Positions 29,953-39,489 are shown, numbered from the stretch's first letter. The stretch is 64,000 nucleotides of DNA from Streptococcus oralis (GCF_016028255.1 NZ_CP065707.1:496001-560000), one strand, 5' to 3'. The notes: generated by a model not told the origin, from the sequence alone. Translations and numbers: made by a program.

Positions 29953-31332
29953 ATGTTATTCAAATCTTTTTTGGAAAAAATCAAGACGATACTGGGACGC
30001 TTGTCGCCAGCCCGTCGCATCTTTTTAAGTTTTGCCCTAGTGATCTTCTTAGGTTCGCTTCTTTTAAGTCTTCCCTTTGTGCAAGCAGGAACGTCACAAG
30101 CGACCTACTTTGACCATCTCTTTACGACTGTGTCTATGGTCTGTGTGACAGGGCTCTTTACCCAGCCAGTAGCCTCTACTTACAATATCTGGGGCCAGTT
30201 GATCTGTATGATTTTGATCCAGATCGGTGGTTTAGGCCTTATGACCTTTATCGGAATCTTTTATATCCAAGGAAAACAAAAGCTCAGCCTTCGTGGCCGT
30301 GAGACTATTCAAGAAAGCTTTAGTTATGGGGAAACTCAGTCTCTAAAGGATTTCATCCGCTCAATCTTTCTGACGACTTTTATGGTGGAAGGAATTGGTG
30401 CCTTTCTCTTGAGTTTTCGCTTTATCCCCGAATTTGGCTGGGGGCGAGGGATATTAACCTCTATCTTTTTGGCTGTTTCAGCTTTCTGTAATGCTGGATT
30501 TGATAATTTTGGAAGTACGAGTTTGGTAGCCTTTCAAACGGACCCCTTGATCAATCTAGTGATTGCAGGATTGATTATCACGGGGGGGCTAGGATTTATG
30601 GTCTGGTTTGACCTAGCGACCCAGTTTGGGAAGAAGAAAAAACGCCGTCTGCGTTTCCATACCAAGTTGGTTCTCTTTTTAACGGCGGGAATTTTGCTCT
30701 TTGGAACAGTATCGACTCTCTTAATTGAGTGGAATAATCCTGGAACGATTGGAAATCTCAGCGCTCCAGAGAAACTGCTGGTCAGCTTTTTCCAGACCGT
30801 CAGCATGAGAACGGCAGGCTTTGCTTCAATTGACTACACCCAGGCTCGACCAGTTACCTTACTGATCTACATCTTGCAGATGTTTCTGGGAGGGGCACCT
30901 GGAGGGACAGCAGGGGGGCTCAAGATTACGACCTTCTTTGTCTTGTTGGTCTTTGCTCGCAGTGAATTATTGGGCTTGCCTCATGCCAATGTGGCTCGGA
31001 GGACTATTGAACCCCGAACCGTGCAAAAATCTTTCAGTGTCTTTATTATCTTCTTGCTAACATTCTTGCTGGGCTTGATCCTACTAGGGATAACAGCAGA
31101 AGGAAATCCGCGCTTTATTTACCTCATGTTTGAGACCATTTCAGCCCTTGCGACAGTTGGAGTGACGGCAAACTTAACGCCGGAGTTAGGTAAGTTAGCC
31201 CTCAGTATCGTTATGTTGTTGATGTTTATCGGCCGTATTGGTCCCTTGACACTACTGGTCAGTGTAGCGGAATACCAGCCAGACAAGAAAGATACGATTC
31301 ACTATATGAAAGCAGATATCACTATCGGATAA
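29953..31332 (+). CDS. ktrB: K+ uptake channel subunit, TrkH/KtrB family
   Basis: 459-aa membrane protein with four pore-loop repeats; visible selectivity regions include TVSMVCVTGLFTQPVAS, SAFCNAGFDNFG, TVSMRTAGFASIDY and SALATVGVTANLTPELG. It forms a potassium/sodium-coupled channel gated by the following KtrA subunit. The 13-bp spacing to that gene supports an operon. Confidence 0.93.
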   Translation: MLFKSFLEKIKTILGRLSPARRIFLSFALVIFLGSLLLSLPFVQAGTSQATYFDHLFTTVSMVCVTGLFTQPVASTYNIWGQLICMILIQIGGLGLMTFIGIFYIQGKQKLSLRGRETIQESFSYGETQSLKDFIRSIFLTTFMVEGIGAFLLSFRFIPEFGWGRGILTSIFLAVSAFCNAGFDNFGSTSLVAFQTDPLINLVIAGLIITGGLGFMVWFDLATQFGKKKKRRLRFHTKLVLFLTAGILLFGTVSTLLIEWNNPGTIGNLSAPEKLLVSFFQTVSMRTAGFASIDYTQARPVTLLIYILQMFLGGAPGGTAGGLKITTFFVLLVFARSELLGLPHANVARRTIEPRTVQKSFSVFIIFLLTFLLGLILLGITAEGNPRFIYLMFETISALATVGVTANLTPELGKLALSIVMLLMFIGRIGPLTLLVSVAEYQPDKKDTIHYMKADITIG

Positions 31333-31345
31333 GAAAGGAAGAACG

Positions 31346-32011
31346 ATGTCAGATCGGACAATTGGAATTTTAGGCTTGGGAATTTTTGGGAGCAGTGTTT
31401 TGGCTGCTCTAGCCAAGCATGACATGAATATCATTGCTATTGATGACCACGAGGAACGCATTAACCAATTTGAACCTGTGCTGGCGCGTGGGGTAGTTGG
31501 GGATATCACGGATGAAGAACTCCTTCTATCAGCGGGGATTGACACCTGTGATACCGTAGTTGTCGCAACGGGGGAAAATTTGGAGTCCAGTGTTCTTGCG
31601 GTTATGCACTGCAAGAGTCTAGGGGTGCCAACCGTTATTGCCAAGGTCAAAAGTCATACAGCTAAAAAGGTTCTAGAAAAAATTGGGGCAGACGCAGTCA
31701 TCTCACCAGAGTTTGAAATGGGGCGCTCATTGGCACAGACCATCCTCTTTCATAACAGCGTAGACGTCTTTCAGCTGGACAAGAATGTATCGATTGTCGA
31801 GATGAAAATCCCCCAATCATGGGTAGGTAAAAGTCTCAGTCAGTTGGATTTACGTGGGCGATACAACCTCAACGTACTTGGCTTTCGTTCCTACGAAAAT
31901 GCTCCTCTGGATGTCCAATTCGGACCCAATGACCTCTTGCAGGCAGATGCCTATATCATGGCTGTCATTAATAACCAACATCTGGACACCCTAGCTGAAC
32001 TGAGTGAGTAG
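31346..32011 (+). CDS. ktrA: K+ uptake regulatory subunit, TrkA/KtrA family
   Basis: 221-aa RCK protein. An N-terminal Rossmann fold (GILGLGIFGSSVLAAL) binds nucleotide, and a C-terminal RCK_C domain follows (about 135-221). In other Firmicutes such subunits sense ATP/ADP or c-di-AMP and gate KtrB. Confidence 0.93.
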   Translation: MSDRTIGILGLGIFGSSVLAALAKHDMNIIAIDDHEERINQFEPVLARGVVGDITDEELLLSAGIDTCDTVVVATGENLESSVLAVMHCKSLGVPTVIAKVKSHTAKKVLEKIGADAVISPEFEMGRSLAQTILFHNSVDVFQLDKNVSIVEMKIPQSWVGKSLSQLDLRGRYNLNVLGFRSYENAPLDVQFGPNDLLQADAYIMAVINNQHLDTLAELSE

Positions 32012-32071
32012 GAGAGGAAGGGTACTCTCTTTACAAATAATTAACGAGTCAATATAAGTATTTTATAAGAG

Positions 32072-32110
32072 GGATTTAAGAAAAATTTTAACTTTTTCTT
32101 AATCCTTTTT
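32072..32110 (+). terminator. Terminator after ktrA
   Basis: The stem ggatt(t)aagaaaaa/tttttcttaatcc with one bulged T is followed by T5. It separates the ktr operon from the adhesin gene, whose -10 (TATACT, 32124-32129) lies just downstream without a good -35. Confidence 0.75.
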
Positions 32111-32166
32111 AATTTTAGGAGATTATACTAGAGTCATCAAAAAAAGAAAACTCTAAGGAGAATTCT

Positions 32167-33807
32167 ATGAAATTCAATCCAAATCAGAGATATACTCGTT
32201 GGTCTATTCGCCGTCTCAGTGTCGGTGTTGCTTCAGTTGTTGTGGCTAGTGGCTTCTTTGTCCTAGTTGGTCAACCAAGTTCTGCACGTGCTGATGTCGT
32301 CAATCCGACTCCTACCCAAGTCGTGCCAGACGCTGCTTCGGTGAGTGAAAAGAGCGACTTACCAGCAGAGGTTCTCAAAAAAGCAGTCGATGTAGCTCTT
32401 CCTTCAGAACAGTCTATTCCAACACCTAAAGCAAGTGTGGATACGACAAGCTCTTCAGAGAAAGCGGATGTGACTGCTAAAGACCAAGTAGTAGCACCAA
32501 AAGAAGAAGTGCAAGCACAACCTGACTCTAAGAAAGAAACAGAAGATGCGATTAAACCTGTGGAAAGTCCTGTGTCTACAGTTTCTGGACAAGAGCGTGA
32601 AGCCAGTGAAGCACAAGCACCGACCACTCCAGCTGAAGTTCAAAAAGGTGTAGCTGACAATACCAAAGACACAGTAGATGTCCCAGCTTCTTACTTGGAC
32701 AAAGCTAACTTCCCAGGACCATTTACAGCGGGTGTCAACCAAGTCATTCCATATGAATTCTTCGCTGGTGACGGCATGTTGACTCGCCTGATCTTGAAAG
32801 CCTCTGATAAGGCTCCATGGTCAGACAACGGCTCAGCTAAAAATCCAGCTCTCCCACCAGTAGAGAAATTGGGCAAAGGCCTTTACTTCTACGAAGTGGA
32901 TTTAGCAGGCACCCAAGGAAAATCAGATAAAGAGTTGCTTGACCTTTTGAAACAAAATGGTACACAAAGCTATAAGGCAACCATCAAAGTGTACGGTGCA
33001 AAAGACGGCAAACCTGACTTAACTAACCTCGTAGCGACTAAAGATTTGACTGTTAATTTGAATGGTTTGACCACACCAAATCAGGTTAAAGAGTCTGTTG
33101 TTAACAATGTCAAAGACATGATTGATGTTCCAGCTAGCTACCTTGATAAGGCTAAGGTTCCTGGACCTTTCTTGGCCGGTGTCAACCAAGTTATTCCATA
33201 CGAAGCTTTTGGTGGAGATGGTATGTTGACTCGCCTCTTGTTAAAAGCTTCCGACAAAGCCCCATGGTCAGACAACGGAATGGCTAAAAATCCAGCTCTA
33301 TTGCCACTTGAAGGCTTGGCTAAAGGCCAATATTTCTACGAAGTGGATTTGAATGGCAATACGGTTGGCAAAGATGGTCAGGCCTTGCTTGAGCAACTTC
33401 GAGCTAACGGAACCCATACGTATCTAGCTACTGTTAAAGTTTATGGCGCTAAAGACGGCAAACCTGATTTGACCAATCTGATTGCTACTCGTCAAGTAAC
33501 GATTCAGCTTCGTGGAAAAGAAATGGCGACAATACCATCTCAACAAGGTCAGATGAATACGAAGCCTTCTGAAACAGGCTCTACAGGTACGACTGAGGGT
33601 ATGATGGGTACAAATCACCATATGTCAGATATGAAAGTAGATCAACCAGCTTCTAGCCCAATGGCTAATATGATGAAAAAAGATGATAAAGCGATGTTAC
33701 CAAATACTGGGGAAGCTAAAACAGCTACAGCTGGGCTTGGTATCTTTGGTCTAGCCTTGGCAGGTCTTGTTGGACTTTTGGGTTTGACAAGCAAACGAGA
33801 AGATTAA
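32167..33807 (+). CDS. pavB: PavB/PfbB-like surface adhesin with two SSURE repeats
   Basis: 546-aa LPXTG protein. Signal of YSIRK type (RWSIRRLSVGVAS, residues 11-23), acidic/Pro linker to about 155, two repeats of about 145 aa (157-300 and 306-450; each has DVPASYLDKA, AGVNQVIPYE and KASDKAPWSDNG), then LPNTG at 511-515. SSURE repeats bind fibronectin and plasminogen. Two repeats is few compared with pneumococcal PavB as I recall it. The segment at 479-510 is rich in Met and His. TCS08 genes follow, as in pneumococcus. Confidence 0.88.
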   Translation: MKFNPNQRYTRWSIRRLSVGVASVVVASGFFVLVGQPSSARADVVNPTPTQVVPDAASVSEKSDLPAEVLKKAVDVALPSEQSIPTPKASVDTTSSSEKADVTAKDQVVAPKEEVQAQPDSKKETEDAIKPVESPVSTVSGQEREASEAQAPTTPAEVQKGVADNTKDTVDVPASYLDKANFPGPFTAGVNQVIPYEFFAGDGMLTRLILKASDKAPWSDNGSAKNPALPPVEKLGKGLYFYEVDLAGTQGKSDKELLDLLKQNGTQSYKATIKVYGAKDGKPDLTNLVATKDLTVNLNGLTTPNQVKESVVNNVKDMIDVPASYLDKAKVPGPFLAGVNQVIPYEAFGGDGMLTRLLLKASDKAPWSDNGMAKNPALLPLEGLAKGQYFYEVDLNGNTVGKDGQALLEQLRANGTHTYLATVKVYGAKDGKPDLTNLIATRQVTIQLRGKEMATIPSQQGQMNTKPSETGSTGTTEGMMGTNHHMSDMKVDQPASSPMANMMKKDDKAMLPNTGEAKTATAGLGIFGLALAGLVGLLGLTSKRED

Positions 33808-33837
33808 GATTCAAATCACTTAAACATTAGAGAAAAT

Positions 33838-33865
33838 AGTGTTATACTAAAGCAAGTATAACACT
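33838..33865. promoter_or_regulatory. 11-bp-arm palindrome between pavB and rr08
   Basis: agtgttatact (33838-33848) and agtataacact (33855-33865) are perfect arms around a 6-nt loop, followed by gttttta. It can end pavB transcription. It also contains a TATACT hexamer (33843-33848), so it could be an operator/promoter for rr08-hk08. Confidence 0.7.
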
Positions 33866-33887
33866 GTTTTTATCGAAGGAGTGTCAG

Positions 33888-34586
33888 ATGAAAAAGACAA
33901 TTTTGCTGGTTGATGATGAAATAGATATTCTAGATATTCAAAACCGTTATCTTATACAGGCAGGTTACGATGTTTTGGTCGCCCATGATGGTAAGGAGGG
34001 ATTAGAGCTTTTCAGAAAAAAATCTATCGACCTCATTATCACAGATATCATGATGCCCAATATGGACGGGTATGATTTTATCAGTGAAGTTCAGTATATC
34101 GCTCCGGATCAACCCTTCCTCTTTACAACTGCTAAGACAAGCGAACAGGATAAGATTTATGGATTGAGTTTGGGGGCAGATGATTTTATAGTCAAACCCT
34201 TTAGCCCACGCGAATTGGTTTTAAGAGTGAATAATATCTTGCGTCGCCTTAGCCGTGGAGGAGAGACCGAACAGATCGAGTTTGGTGACTTGGTAATCAA
34301 CCATGTGACTCATGAGGTTCGCATTGGGGAGCAACCTTTGGAATTGACAGTAAAATCCTTTGAACTTCTATGGATATTAGCCAGCAATCCCGAGAGAGTC
34401 TTTTCAAAGACGGAACTTTACGAGAAGGTATGGCAGGAGGACTATGTAGATGATACCAATACACTCAATGTTCATATCCATGCTTTGAGGCAAGAGTTGA
34501 CCAAGTATACAAATTCAAATGCTCCTGCTATCAAAACTGTCTGGGGTTTGGGTTATAAGATGGAAAGACCAAGAGGTAGAAAATGA
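33888..34586 (+). CDS. rr08: Response regulator of TCS08 (OmpR family)
   Basis: 232 aa. The receiver has Asp in DLIITDIMMPNMDGYDF and Lys in DDFIVKPFSPREL. The winged helix (about 130-230) includes LTVKSFELLWILASNPERVFSK and DTNTLNVHIHALRQEL. It overlaps the kinase gene by 4 bp. In pneumococcus this system controls pavB and pili; the same neighbour order holds here. Confidence 0.9.
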   Translation: MKKTILLVDDEIDILDIQNRYLIQAGYDVLVAHDGKEGLELFRKKSIDLIITDIMMPNMDGYDFISEVQYIAPDQPFLFTTAKTSEQDKIYGLSLGADDFIVKPFSPRELVLRVNNILRRLSRGGETEQIEFGDLVINHVTHEVRIGEQPLELTVKSFELLWILASNPERVFSKTELYEKVWQEDYVDDTNTLNVHIHALRQELTKYTNSNAPAIKTVWGLGYKMERPRGRK

Positions 34587-35617
34587 AATTAAAAAACTAT
34601 ATTTTAGTGGGGTATCTAGTGTCGACTCTACTAACGATTTTGGTCGTTTTCTGGGCAGTCCAACGAATGTTGATTGAGAAAAGTGAAGTTTACTTTCTCG
34701 TTGGAATAACCTTGATTGCTAGTTTCATTGGCGCTGCAGTGAGCATCTTTCTTTTGTCGCCAGTGTTCTCTTCTCTGAAACATTTGAAAAAACAAGCTCA
34801 GGATATAGCAAGCAAGGATTTCAGCACAGAAATTGAAACCAAGGGACCATTAGAATTTCAAGAGCTGGGCCAGGCTTTTAATGACATGTCCCACAATTTG
34901 CAAGCTACCTTTCAATCACTTGATGAGAGCGAGCAAGAAAAGAGAATGATGATTGCGCAGCTCTCTCACGATATTAAAACTCCCATTACCTCCATTCAGG
35001 TTACTGTGGAGGGAATTCTAGATGGAGTGATCAAGGAAGAGGAGCGGCTCCACTACTTAACCACGATTGGTCGGCAAACCGAGCGTCTAAACAAGCTAGT
35101 GGAGGAGTTGGATGTTTTGACTCTCAATACACAACCTCAAGAAACTGCTGATGAAGAAGTCGAAGAGGTCTTTTTAGATCAGTTGCTGATTGAGTCAATG
35201 AGTGAATTTCAACTCCAGATTGAACAAGAGGAGCGAGATGTTTACATTCAAGTATCACCTGAGTCGGCGAAAATCAAGAGCCATTCTGACAAACTTTCTC
35301 GCATTCTGGTCAATTTGTTAAACAATGCCTTTAAATATTCAGAACCAGGAACCAGAATCGAGGTTCTTGCCCAATTAACAGAACAAGAGCTGAGAATCAG
35401 TGTGAAAGACGAGGGTCAGGGAATCCTTCCTGAGGATTTGGAAAAAATCTTTAAACGACTTTATCGTGTAGAAACTTCGCGCAATATGAAGACGGGTGGG
35501 CATGGCTTAGGTCTTGCGATTGCACGAGAACTAGCCCATCAGCTTGGTGGCGAAATCACAGCAGAAAGTCAGTATGGCTTAGGAAGCAAGTTTACATTCA
35601 GCCTCAATTTGAAATAA
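34583..35617 (+). CDS. hk08: Sensor histidine kinase of TCS08
   Basis: 344 aa. Two TM helices (about 5-25 and 35-60) with a very short external loop, which suggests intramembrane sensing. HAMP region, H-box QLSHDIKTPITSI, N-box LVNLLNNAFKYSE and G-box TGGHGLGLAIARELA are all present. The stop is followed by a strong terminator. Confidence 0.9.
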   Translation: MKLKNYILVGYLVSTLLTILVVFWAVQRMLIEKSEVYFLVGITLIASFIGAAVSIFLLSPVFSSLKHLKKQAQDIASKDFSTEIETKGPLEFQELGQAFNDMSHNLQATFQSLDESEQEKRMMIAQLSHDIKTPITSIQVTVEGILDGVIKEEERLHYLTTIGRQTERLNKLVEELDVLTLNTQPQETADEEVEEVFLDQLLIESMSEFQLQIEQEERDVYIQVSPESAKIKSHSDKLSRILVNLLNNAFKYSEPGTRIEVLAQLTEQELRISVKDEGQGILPEDLEKIFKRLYRVETSRNMKTGGHGLGLAIARELAHQLGGEITAESQYGLGSKFTFSLNLK

Positions 35618-35665
35618 AGGCGTAGTAAGTGGTAAGAGTTTTTAGATTGAATCAAATTTTCCTGT

Positions 35666-35697
35666 GAGGGAGAACAGAAATGTTCTCTCTCTTTTTT
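35666..35697 (+). terminator. Terminator after hk08
   Basis: gagggagaac/gttctctctc arms (10 bp with a wobble) and T6. It marks the left edge of the accessory region. Confidence 0.85.
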
Positions 35698-35723
35698 ATT
35701 TGCTGAGAAATGGGGGATTTGAT

Positions 35724-36233
35724 ATGGAACGAGTAGGACGTCAGGAATTACTAGAACAATTATTAAATTATGAACCATTAGGATTTATTGATCCATTCTC
35801 AGATCTTGGGGAGTTTGATTCTCTCCAGAAGAAATTTAAACAGCCTGTTAAAGAGCTAGTGAATCGATATTCAGGACAACCTTACAGCTTGGTCTGGCAA
35901 CATAAAATTATGGAAATGCGGAAGTTGTTTATTGCCTATCAGATAGCATTAAATGAAGAAGATAAGCAGATTAACTTTCAGCGAAGAACAAGAAGCGAAG
36001 AGTCCAAAGAACATGCTAATGCTATTGTAACAACCTATTTGAAGTTAGGATTTAGTTTTAAAGAGATTGAGAAGCGTGTTTCTTTATCTTACAAACAACT
36101 TCGTAGAGGATGGAGAAGAAGTGACCATGTAATGACAAGTAGTCCTGAATTTTATAGTAAACAGGACTTATCTGAAGGTTACTGTTTACCGAGTAAAAAG
36201 TTGCCTAAAAGCATGAGAATCAATGAGGAATAG
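35724..36233 (+). CDS. Uncharacterised accessory protein with C-terminal HTH-like end
   Basis: 169 aa from the ATG at 35724, which has GGGGGA upstream. It is basic, with a helix-turn-helix-like stretch TTYLKLGFSFKEIEKRVSLSY near residue 107-127. No firm family. First gene of the element, overlapping the frame of the Rep-like gene by a few codons before its true start. Confidence 0.6.
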   Translation: MERVGRQELLEQLLNYEPLGFIDPFSDLGEFDSLQKKFKQPVKELVNRYSGQPYSLVWQHKIMEMRKLFIAYQIALNEEDKQINFQRRTRSEESKEHANAIVTTYLKLGFSFKEIEKRVSLSYKQLRRGWRRSDHVMTSSPEFYSKQDLSEGYCLPSKKLPKSMRINEE

Positions 36234-36261
36234 TTATAATTTCCCAAATATTAGGAGAAGT

Positions 36262-37755
36262 ATGAAGTTACAAGAATACTTTAGCTTAATCACAAAAAAC
36301 GGATTAAGAACACAAAAATTTAAGAATAGCCATCTACAACTCATCTCTTCAGCTGAAGAGGGAAGACGAGGCTCTGTATTTGCTTATCGTTCAAAAGCGA
36401 ATATGGTGAAGGCACGTGGTGTTGTTTTAACCTCTATCGAATCATTGCTGGAGAACCAGGATCAGTTTACACACTGGACTCCTAATGTATATTGCTACGG
36501 AAGCTATAGTGATGCTGGTAGACGGATTACACGTGGGCACTCTGAAGATAATCTTAGACAGATTAACACATTCTACATTGACTTCGATATTACCTCTGCA
36601 GCTGAAGAAATGACGACAGGAGATATTTTAACCGCTTCTCTGGAGCTAGGTTTTATGCCAACGTTGATTCTAAAATCTGATAAGGGATTTCAAGCCTATT
36701 TTGTCCTCTCAGAATCGGCTTATGTTACAGCTCATTCCCAATTTCGAGTGGTAAAGGTGGCCAAAGCAATCTCTCAAAATTTGAGAAATTACTTTGCTCA
36801 AACTTTACCAGTAGATATGACCTGTAACCATTTTGGAATTGCTCGGATTCCTCGAACTGATAATGTTGAATTTTTTGAAGCTGACTATACCTATTCGTTC
36901 CAGGAGTGGTTAGATTGGTCGATGAAGCAATCAGATCTTCCCTTCCCAAGTAAAAAGCCCAATTTGACGGTTATTTCAGGTTCTGAAGGGGTGAAACAGA
37001 TTGATGAACCTTGGTATCAATTGCTGATGAGAGAAGGGAATATCAAAGGTGGAAAAGCCTTGATGGGAAGAAACAACGTTCTTTTCACGCTGGCTTTAGC
37101 CAACTTCTCTTCAGGAATCGATCAGGAAGAGTGTGAGGAGGTTCTTTCTAACTTTAATGCAAGTTTAGACGAACCACTCTCTTCAGCTGAATATCATAAG
37201 ATTATCACAAGCGCCTACTCAGGAAAATATGAAGCTGCTAGTCGTGACTATGCGATGACTTTATGTAAAGCATGGGTTAACCAGGAACTCAAGGCTTCAG
37301 ATCTCTTTGTGAAGCAACGTTGGTACAAGTTTAAGAAGAAACGTGCAGACAGAAAGAATAGTCATTATTCCGAGTGGGAAGACGATATTATGTTTTACAT
37401 CACAGAGAGAACGAATCAAGATCAAACTATTTTAAAAGTGACACAAAAAGACTTACAGATTGCTCTTGGAATTGCCAGTTCTAGCTTAAAAATCGTTCTA
37501 CGTAGACTGGTAGAGAAGCATAAAATTTTTTTACAAGTTAAAAAAGGGCGAGGAGGGGGATTAATATTAGCCTCTATTCGAATGATAATCTTAACAACTA
37601 TGCAAAAGAAACAAGATGCTAAAAAGGCCTATTTAGATACCCTTACGCATCTTTTGAAGATACCTAGAAAGATTATCAACCAAACTATTTATCATGTACA
37701 GGAGGGCTTAAAACATGTCGTACAAGGAGAATTATTTGAGGAGGATGTGGGATAA
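36262..37755 (+). CDS. Primase-like replication protein of a mobile element
   Basis: 497 aa from the ATG at 36262 (AGGAG 6 nt upstream). An archaeo-eukaryotic-primase-like core with a D-x-D metal motif (FYIDFD, D107/D109) and GIARIPRTDN. A PriCT-type helical domain follows (NVLFTLALANFSSG onward, about 265-330). The C-terminal end has a winged-helix-like region. Proteins of this layout replicate ICEs, plasmids and satellites. Function inferred from motifs. Confidence 0.65.
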   Translation: MKLQEYFSLITKNGLRTQKFKNSHLQLISSAEEGRRGSVFAYRSKANMVKARGVVLTSIESLLENQDQFTHWTPNVYCYGSYSDAGRRITRGHSEDNLRQINTFYIDFDITSAAEEMTTGDILTASLELGFMPTLILKSDKGFQAYFVLSESAYVTAHSQFRVVKVAKAISQNLRNYFAQTLPVDMTCNHFGIARIPRTDNVEFFEADYTYSFQEWLDWSMKQSDLPFPSKKPNLTVISGSEGVKQIDEPWYQLLMREGNIKGGKALMGRNNVLFTLALANFSSGIDQEECEEVLSNFNASLDEPLSSAEYHKIITSAYSGKYEAASRDYAMTLCKAWVNQELKASDLFVKQRWYKFKKKRADRKNSHYSEWEDDIMFYITERTNQDQTILKVTQKDLQIALGIASSSLKIVLRRLVEKHKIFLQVKKGRGGGLILASIRMIILTTMQKKQDAKKAYLDTLTHLLKIPRKIINQTIYHVQEGLKHVVQGELFEEDVG

Positions 37756-37820
37756 AAGTAGGAAAAAATTTAATAGCCAGACTGCCATTACATTATATCT
37801 ATGATACTGGAGGGAAAAGA

Positions 37821-38369
37821 ATGAATAAAAAAGAGTGTCGTCGATGGACACAAGAAGAAATAGACTATGTAAGAATGTTTGCAGAAGATCCTGACGGCGA
37901 CAATTGTATTACCGTAGCGATGTATCTAGGAAGAACTGCATCTGCAGTTAGAGGGAAAGTTCATCAATTGAGAAAAGAGGGAACTCAAACTAAACTATTG
38001 GATAAATGGTCCGACTGGGAAATTAATGCTTTAAAAAGAATGAGTGGGAAAATGACTGTGAAAGAACAAGCTAGGTTACTTGGTCGTTCTTATCATTCTG
38101 TGTGTCATAAAAGGAGTGATTTAGGGATACCTAATGTGCCTAGTCAGTATGGGAAAGAGATTAGAAAGTTGGCGAATCAAGGTTTATTTAGGAAAGAAAT
38201 TGCAAGGAAATTGAGATTGAACTACTCTTCGCTTTGTCATTATATTACACGTGAGGGAATTCCTTGTGTGGTGGATGAAGAGGGGCGTTTACAAGGTATA
38301 ACAGACAAGATAAAGTATCATAATCAATTGATGTCTTGGGCATTTTATAAGGAGGGTAAAAATGGATAA
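37821..38369 (+). CDS. DNA-binding protein with SANT/Myb- and HTH-like repeats
   Basis: 182 aa. Two related blocks, RRWTQEEIDYVRMFAED...YLGRTASAVRGKVHQLRKEG and DKWSDWEINALKRMSG...LLGRSYHSVCHKRSDLG, look like SANT/Myb-type modules. A third HTH (LFRKEIARKLRLNYSSLCHYI) follows. Likely a regulator or accessory DNA-binding factor of the element. Overlaps the next gene by 8 bp. Confidence 0.6.
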   Translation: MNKKECRRWTQEEIDYVRMFAEDPDGDNCITVAMYLGRTASAVRGKVHQLRKEGTQTKLLDKWSDWEINALKRMSGKMTVKEQARLLGRSYHSVCHKRSDLGIPNVPSQYGKEIRKLANQGLFRKEIARKLRLNYSSLCHYITREGIPCVVDEEGRLQGITDKIKYHNQLMSWAFYKEGKNG

Positions 38370-38565
38370 ATGGCTAATCTTCAGTTTTTATAATGGTGAT
38401 TTTATTCGTCACGATGATGTGATAGTAGTATTTGAAACAAAAGGTCTAGCTCGTCAATTTTTAGATCATTATCAGAAGCCCAAACAAAAAGAGACGGCGA
38501 CTAACTATAAATACTACGATGCACCATTTCGATTTGTGAAGGAGGGGGATTATGGAGTGTTGTAA
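38362..38565 (+). CDS. Small hypothetical protein of the element
   Basis: 67 aa, no recognised family. AAGGAGGG precedes the start. Overlaps both neighbours by a few bases, so it is part of a coupled string of genes. Confidence 0.6.
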   Translation: MDKWLIFSFYNGDFIRHDDVIVVFETKGLARQFLDHYQKPKQKETATNYKYYDAPFRFVKEGDYGVL

Positions 38566-38914
38566 AATTATTCGAGGTTATTATTTGACTGGATTAGGAC
38601 AGGAAGAATTGGCTTATTATTTCAAGGTGACGGAGGAACAATTTGAGGATTTAAATTTAAAAGTTGGCGATATTATGATAACTTTTTATCAGAATCAGGA
38701 AGTAATAACGAGTATTCCTGCTTTAGTAAGAGTAGCGTCATTGATAACTGATAAAACAATTGTAACTCAATATCTGAATTCTGAAAAAATAGATGGTTTT
38801 CCAATGTTGCCAATTGTTGAGAAGTATAAAAATTTTGATCCGATAGTTTTTAAACATATTATGGAAATGTATCAAAATATGAAAGAAGAAATCACACAGT
38901 TGAAATTAAAATAA
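38552..38914 (+). CDS. Hypothetical protein of the element, DUF5839-like
   Basis: 120 aa. YYFKVTEEQFEDLNLKVGDIMITF suggests a small beta-barrel of the DUF5839 kind often found in Gram-positive conjugative elements, but this is from memory and uncertain. Preceded by GGAGGGGG; overlaps the 67-aa gene. Confidence 0.55.
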   Translation: MECCKIIRGYYLTGLGQEELAYYFKVTEEQFEDLNLKVGDIMITFYQNQEVITSIPALVRVASLITDKTIVTQYLNSEKIDGFPMLPIVEKYKNFDPIVFKHIMEMYQNMKEEITQLKLK

Positions 38915-38933
38915 AAAAATAAAGGAGAGAAAA

Positions 38934-39176
38934 ATGGAATTAATTTTTAGAATTTTTGAAGCACTATTGTATAGTTTTGTAATGACACTCCTAGCATGGC
39001 TTTTAATTTATCCAATCTGTTACATACAGCTTCAATCATCTTCAAAGAAAAATAAAGTCAGGTTGTTTCCAGCTTCAGTTGCGGGTGTAATTTTATTCTT
39101 GTCTATTGCTCCTAAACGAGTCACAATCCTATCCGTAGAAGAGAGAAAACAACTTAAAAAGAATATAAAAAAGTAA
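38934..39176 (+). CDS. Small membrane protein of the element
   Basis: 80 aa with one long hydrophobic helix at about 8-33 and a second at about 48-60, and a Lys-rich tail. AAAGGAGAG upstream. No family recognised. Confidence 0.6.
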   Translation: MELIFRIFEALLYSFVMTLLAWLLIYPICYIQLQSSSKKNKVRLFPASVAGVILFLSIAPKRVTILSVEERKQLKKNIKK

Positions 39177-39471
39177 TAAAATTAGGCAGTTTAGAACCAT
39201 ATATTTTACAGAAATTAGGAGAAAAGTTGATGTTTATAAGTGTGTTTTAGTGTGTGTATGATGTGGGAGGGGGCAATTTGTAAGTATGTAAAAGTAGGCG
39301 AAGCCGAGAAAATTGGGGACACTAGAAACGTTGATACTATCAACTTATCACAGGATGTGGTAACAGTTTCCCTTATGCTCTTTTATTAGATATAGGAGAG
39401 GAAAAAGATAGGCAATTTGCCTGGTCAAAATATGGTCAAATTTCCCCCTGCTTCACTCTATAAAAATTAAT
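39177..39471 (+). other. Gene-free stretch with palindromes and repeats, possible oriT
   Basis: No ORF of note. It contains gttgata-c-tatcaac (39330-39344), aggcaa-t-ttgcct (39410-39422) and two copies of tggtcaaa 11 bp apart (39422-39429, 39433-39440), followed by a run of C. It lies directly upstream of small proteins that look like relaxosome accessories. This arrangement resembles a transfer origin. No nick site can be assigned. Confidence 0.4.
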
Positions 39472-39489
39472 TTGGAAAATGGTGTGTTT

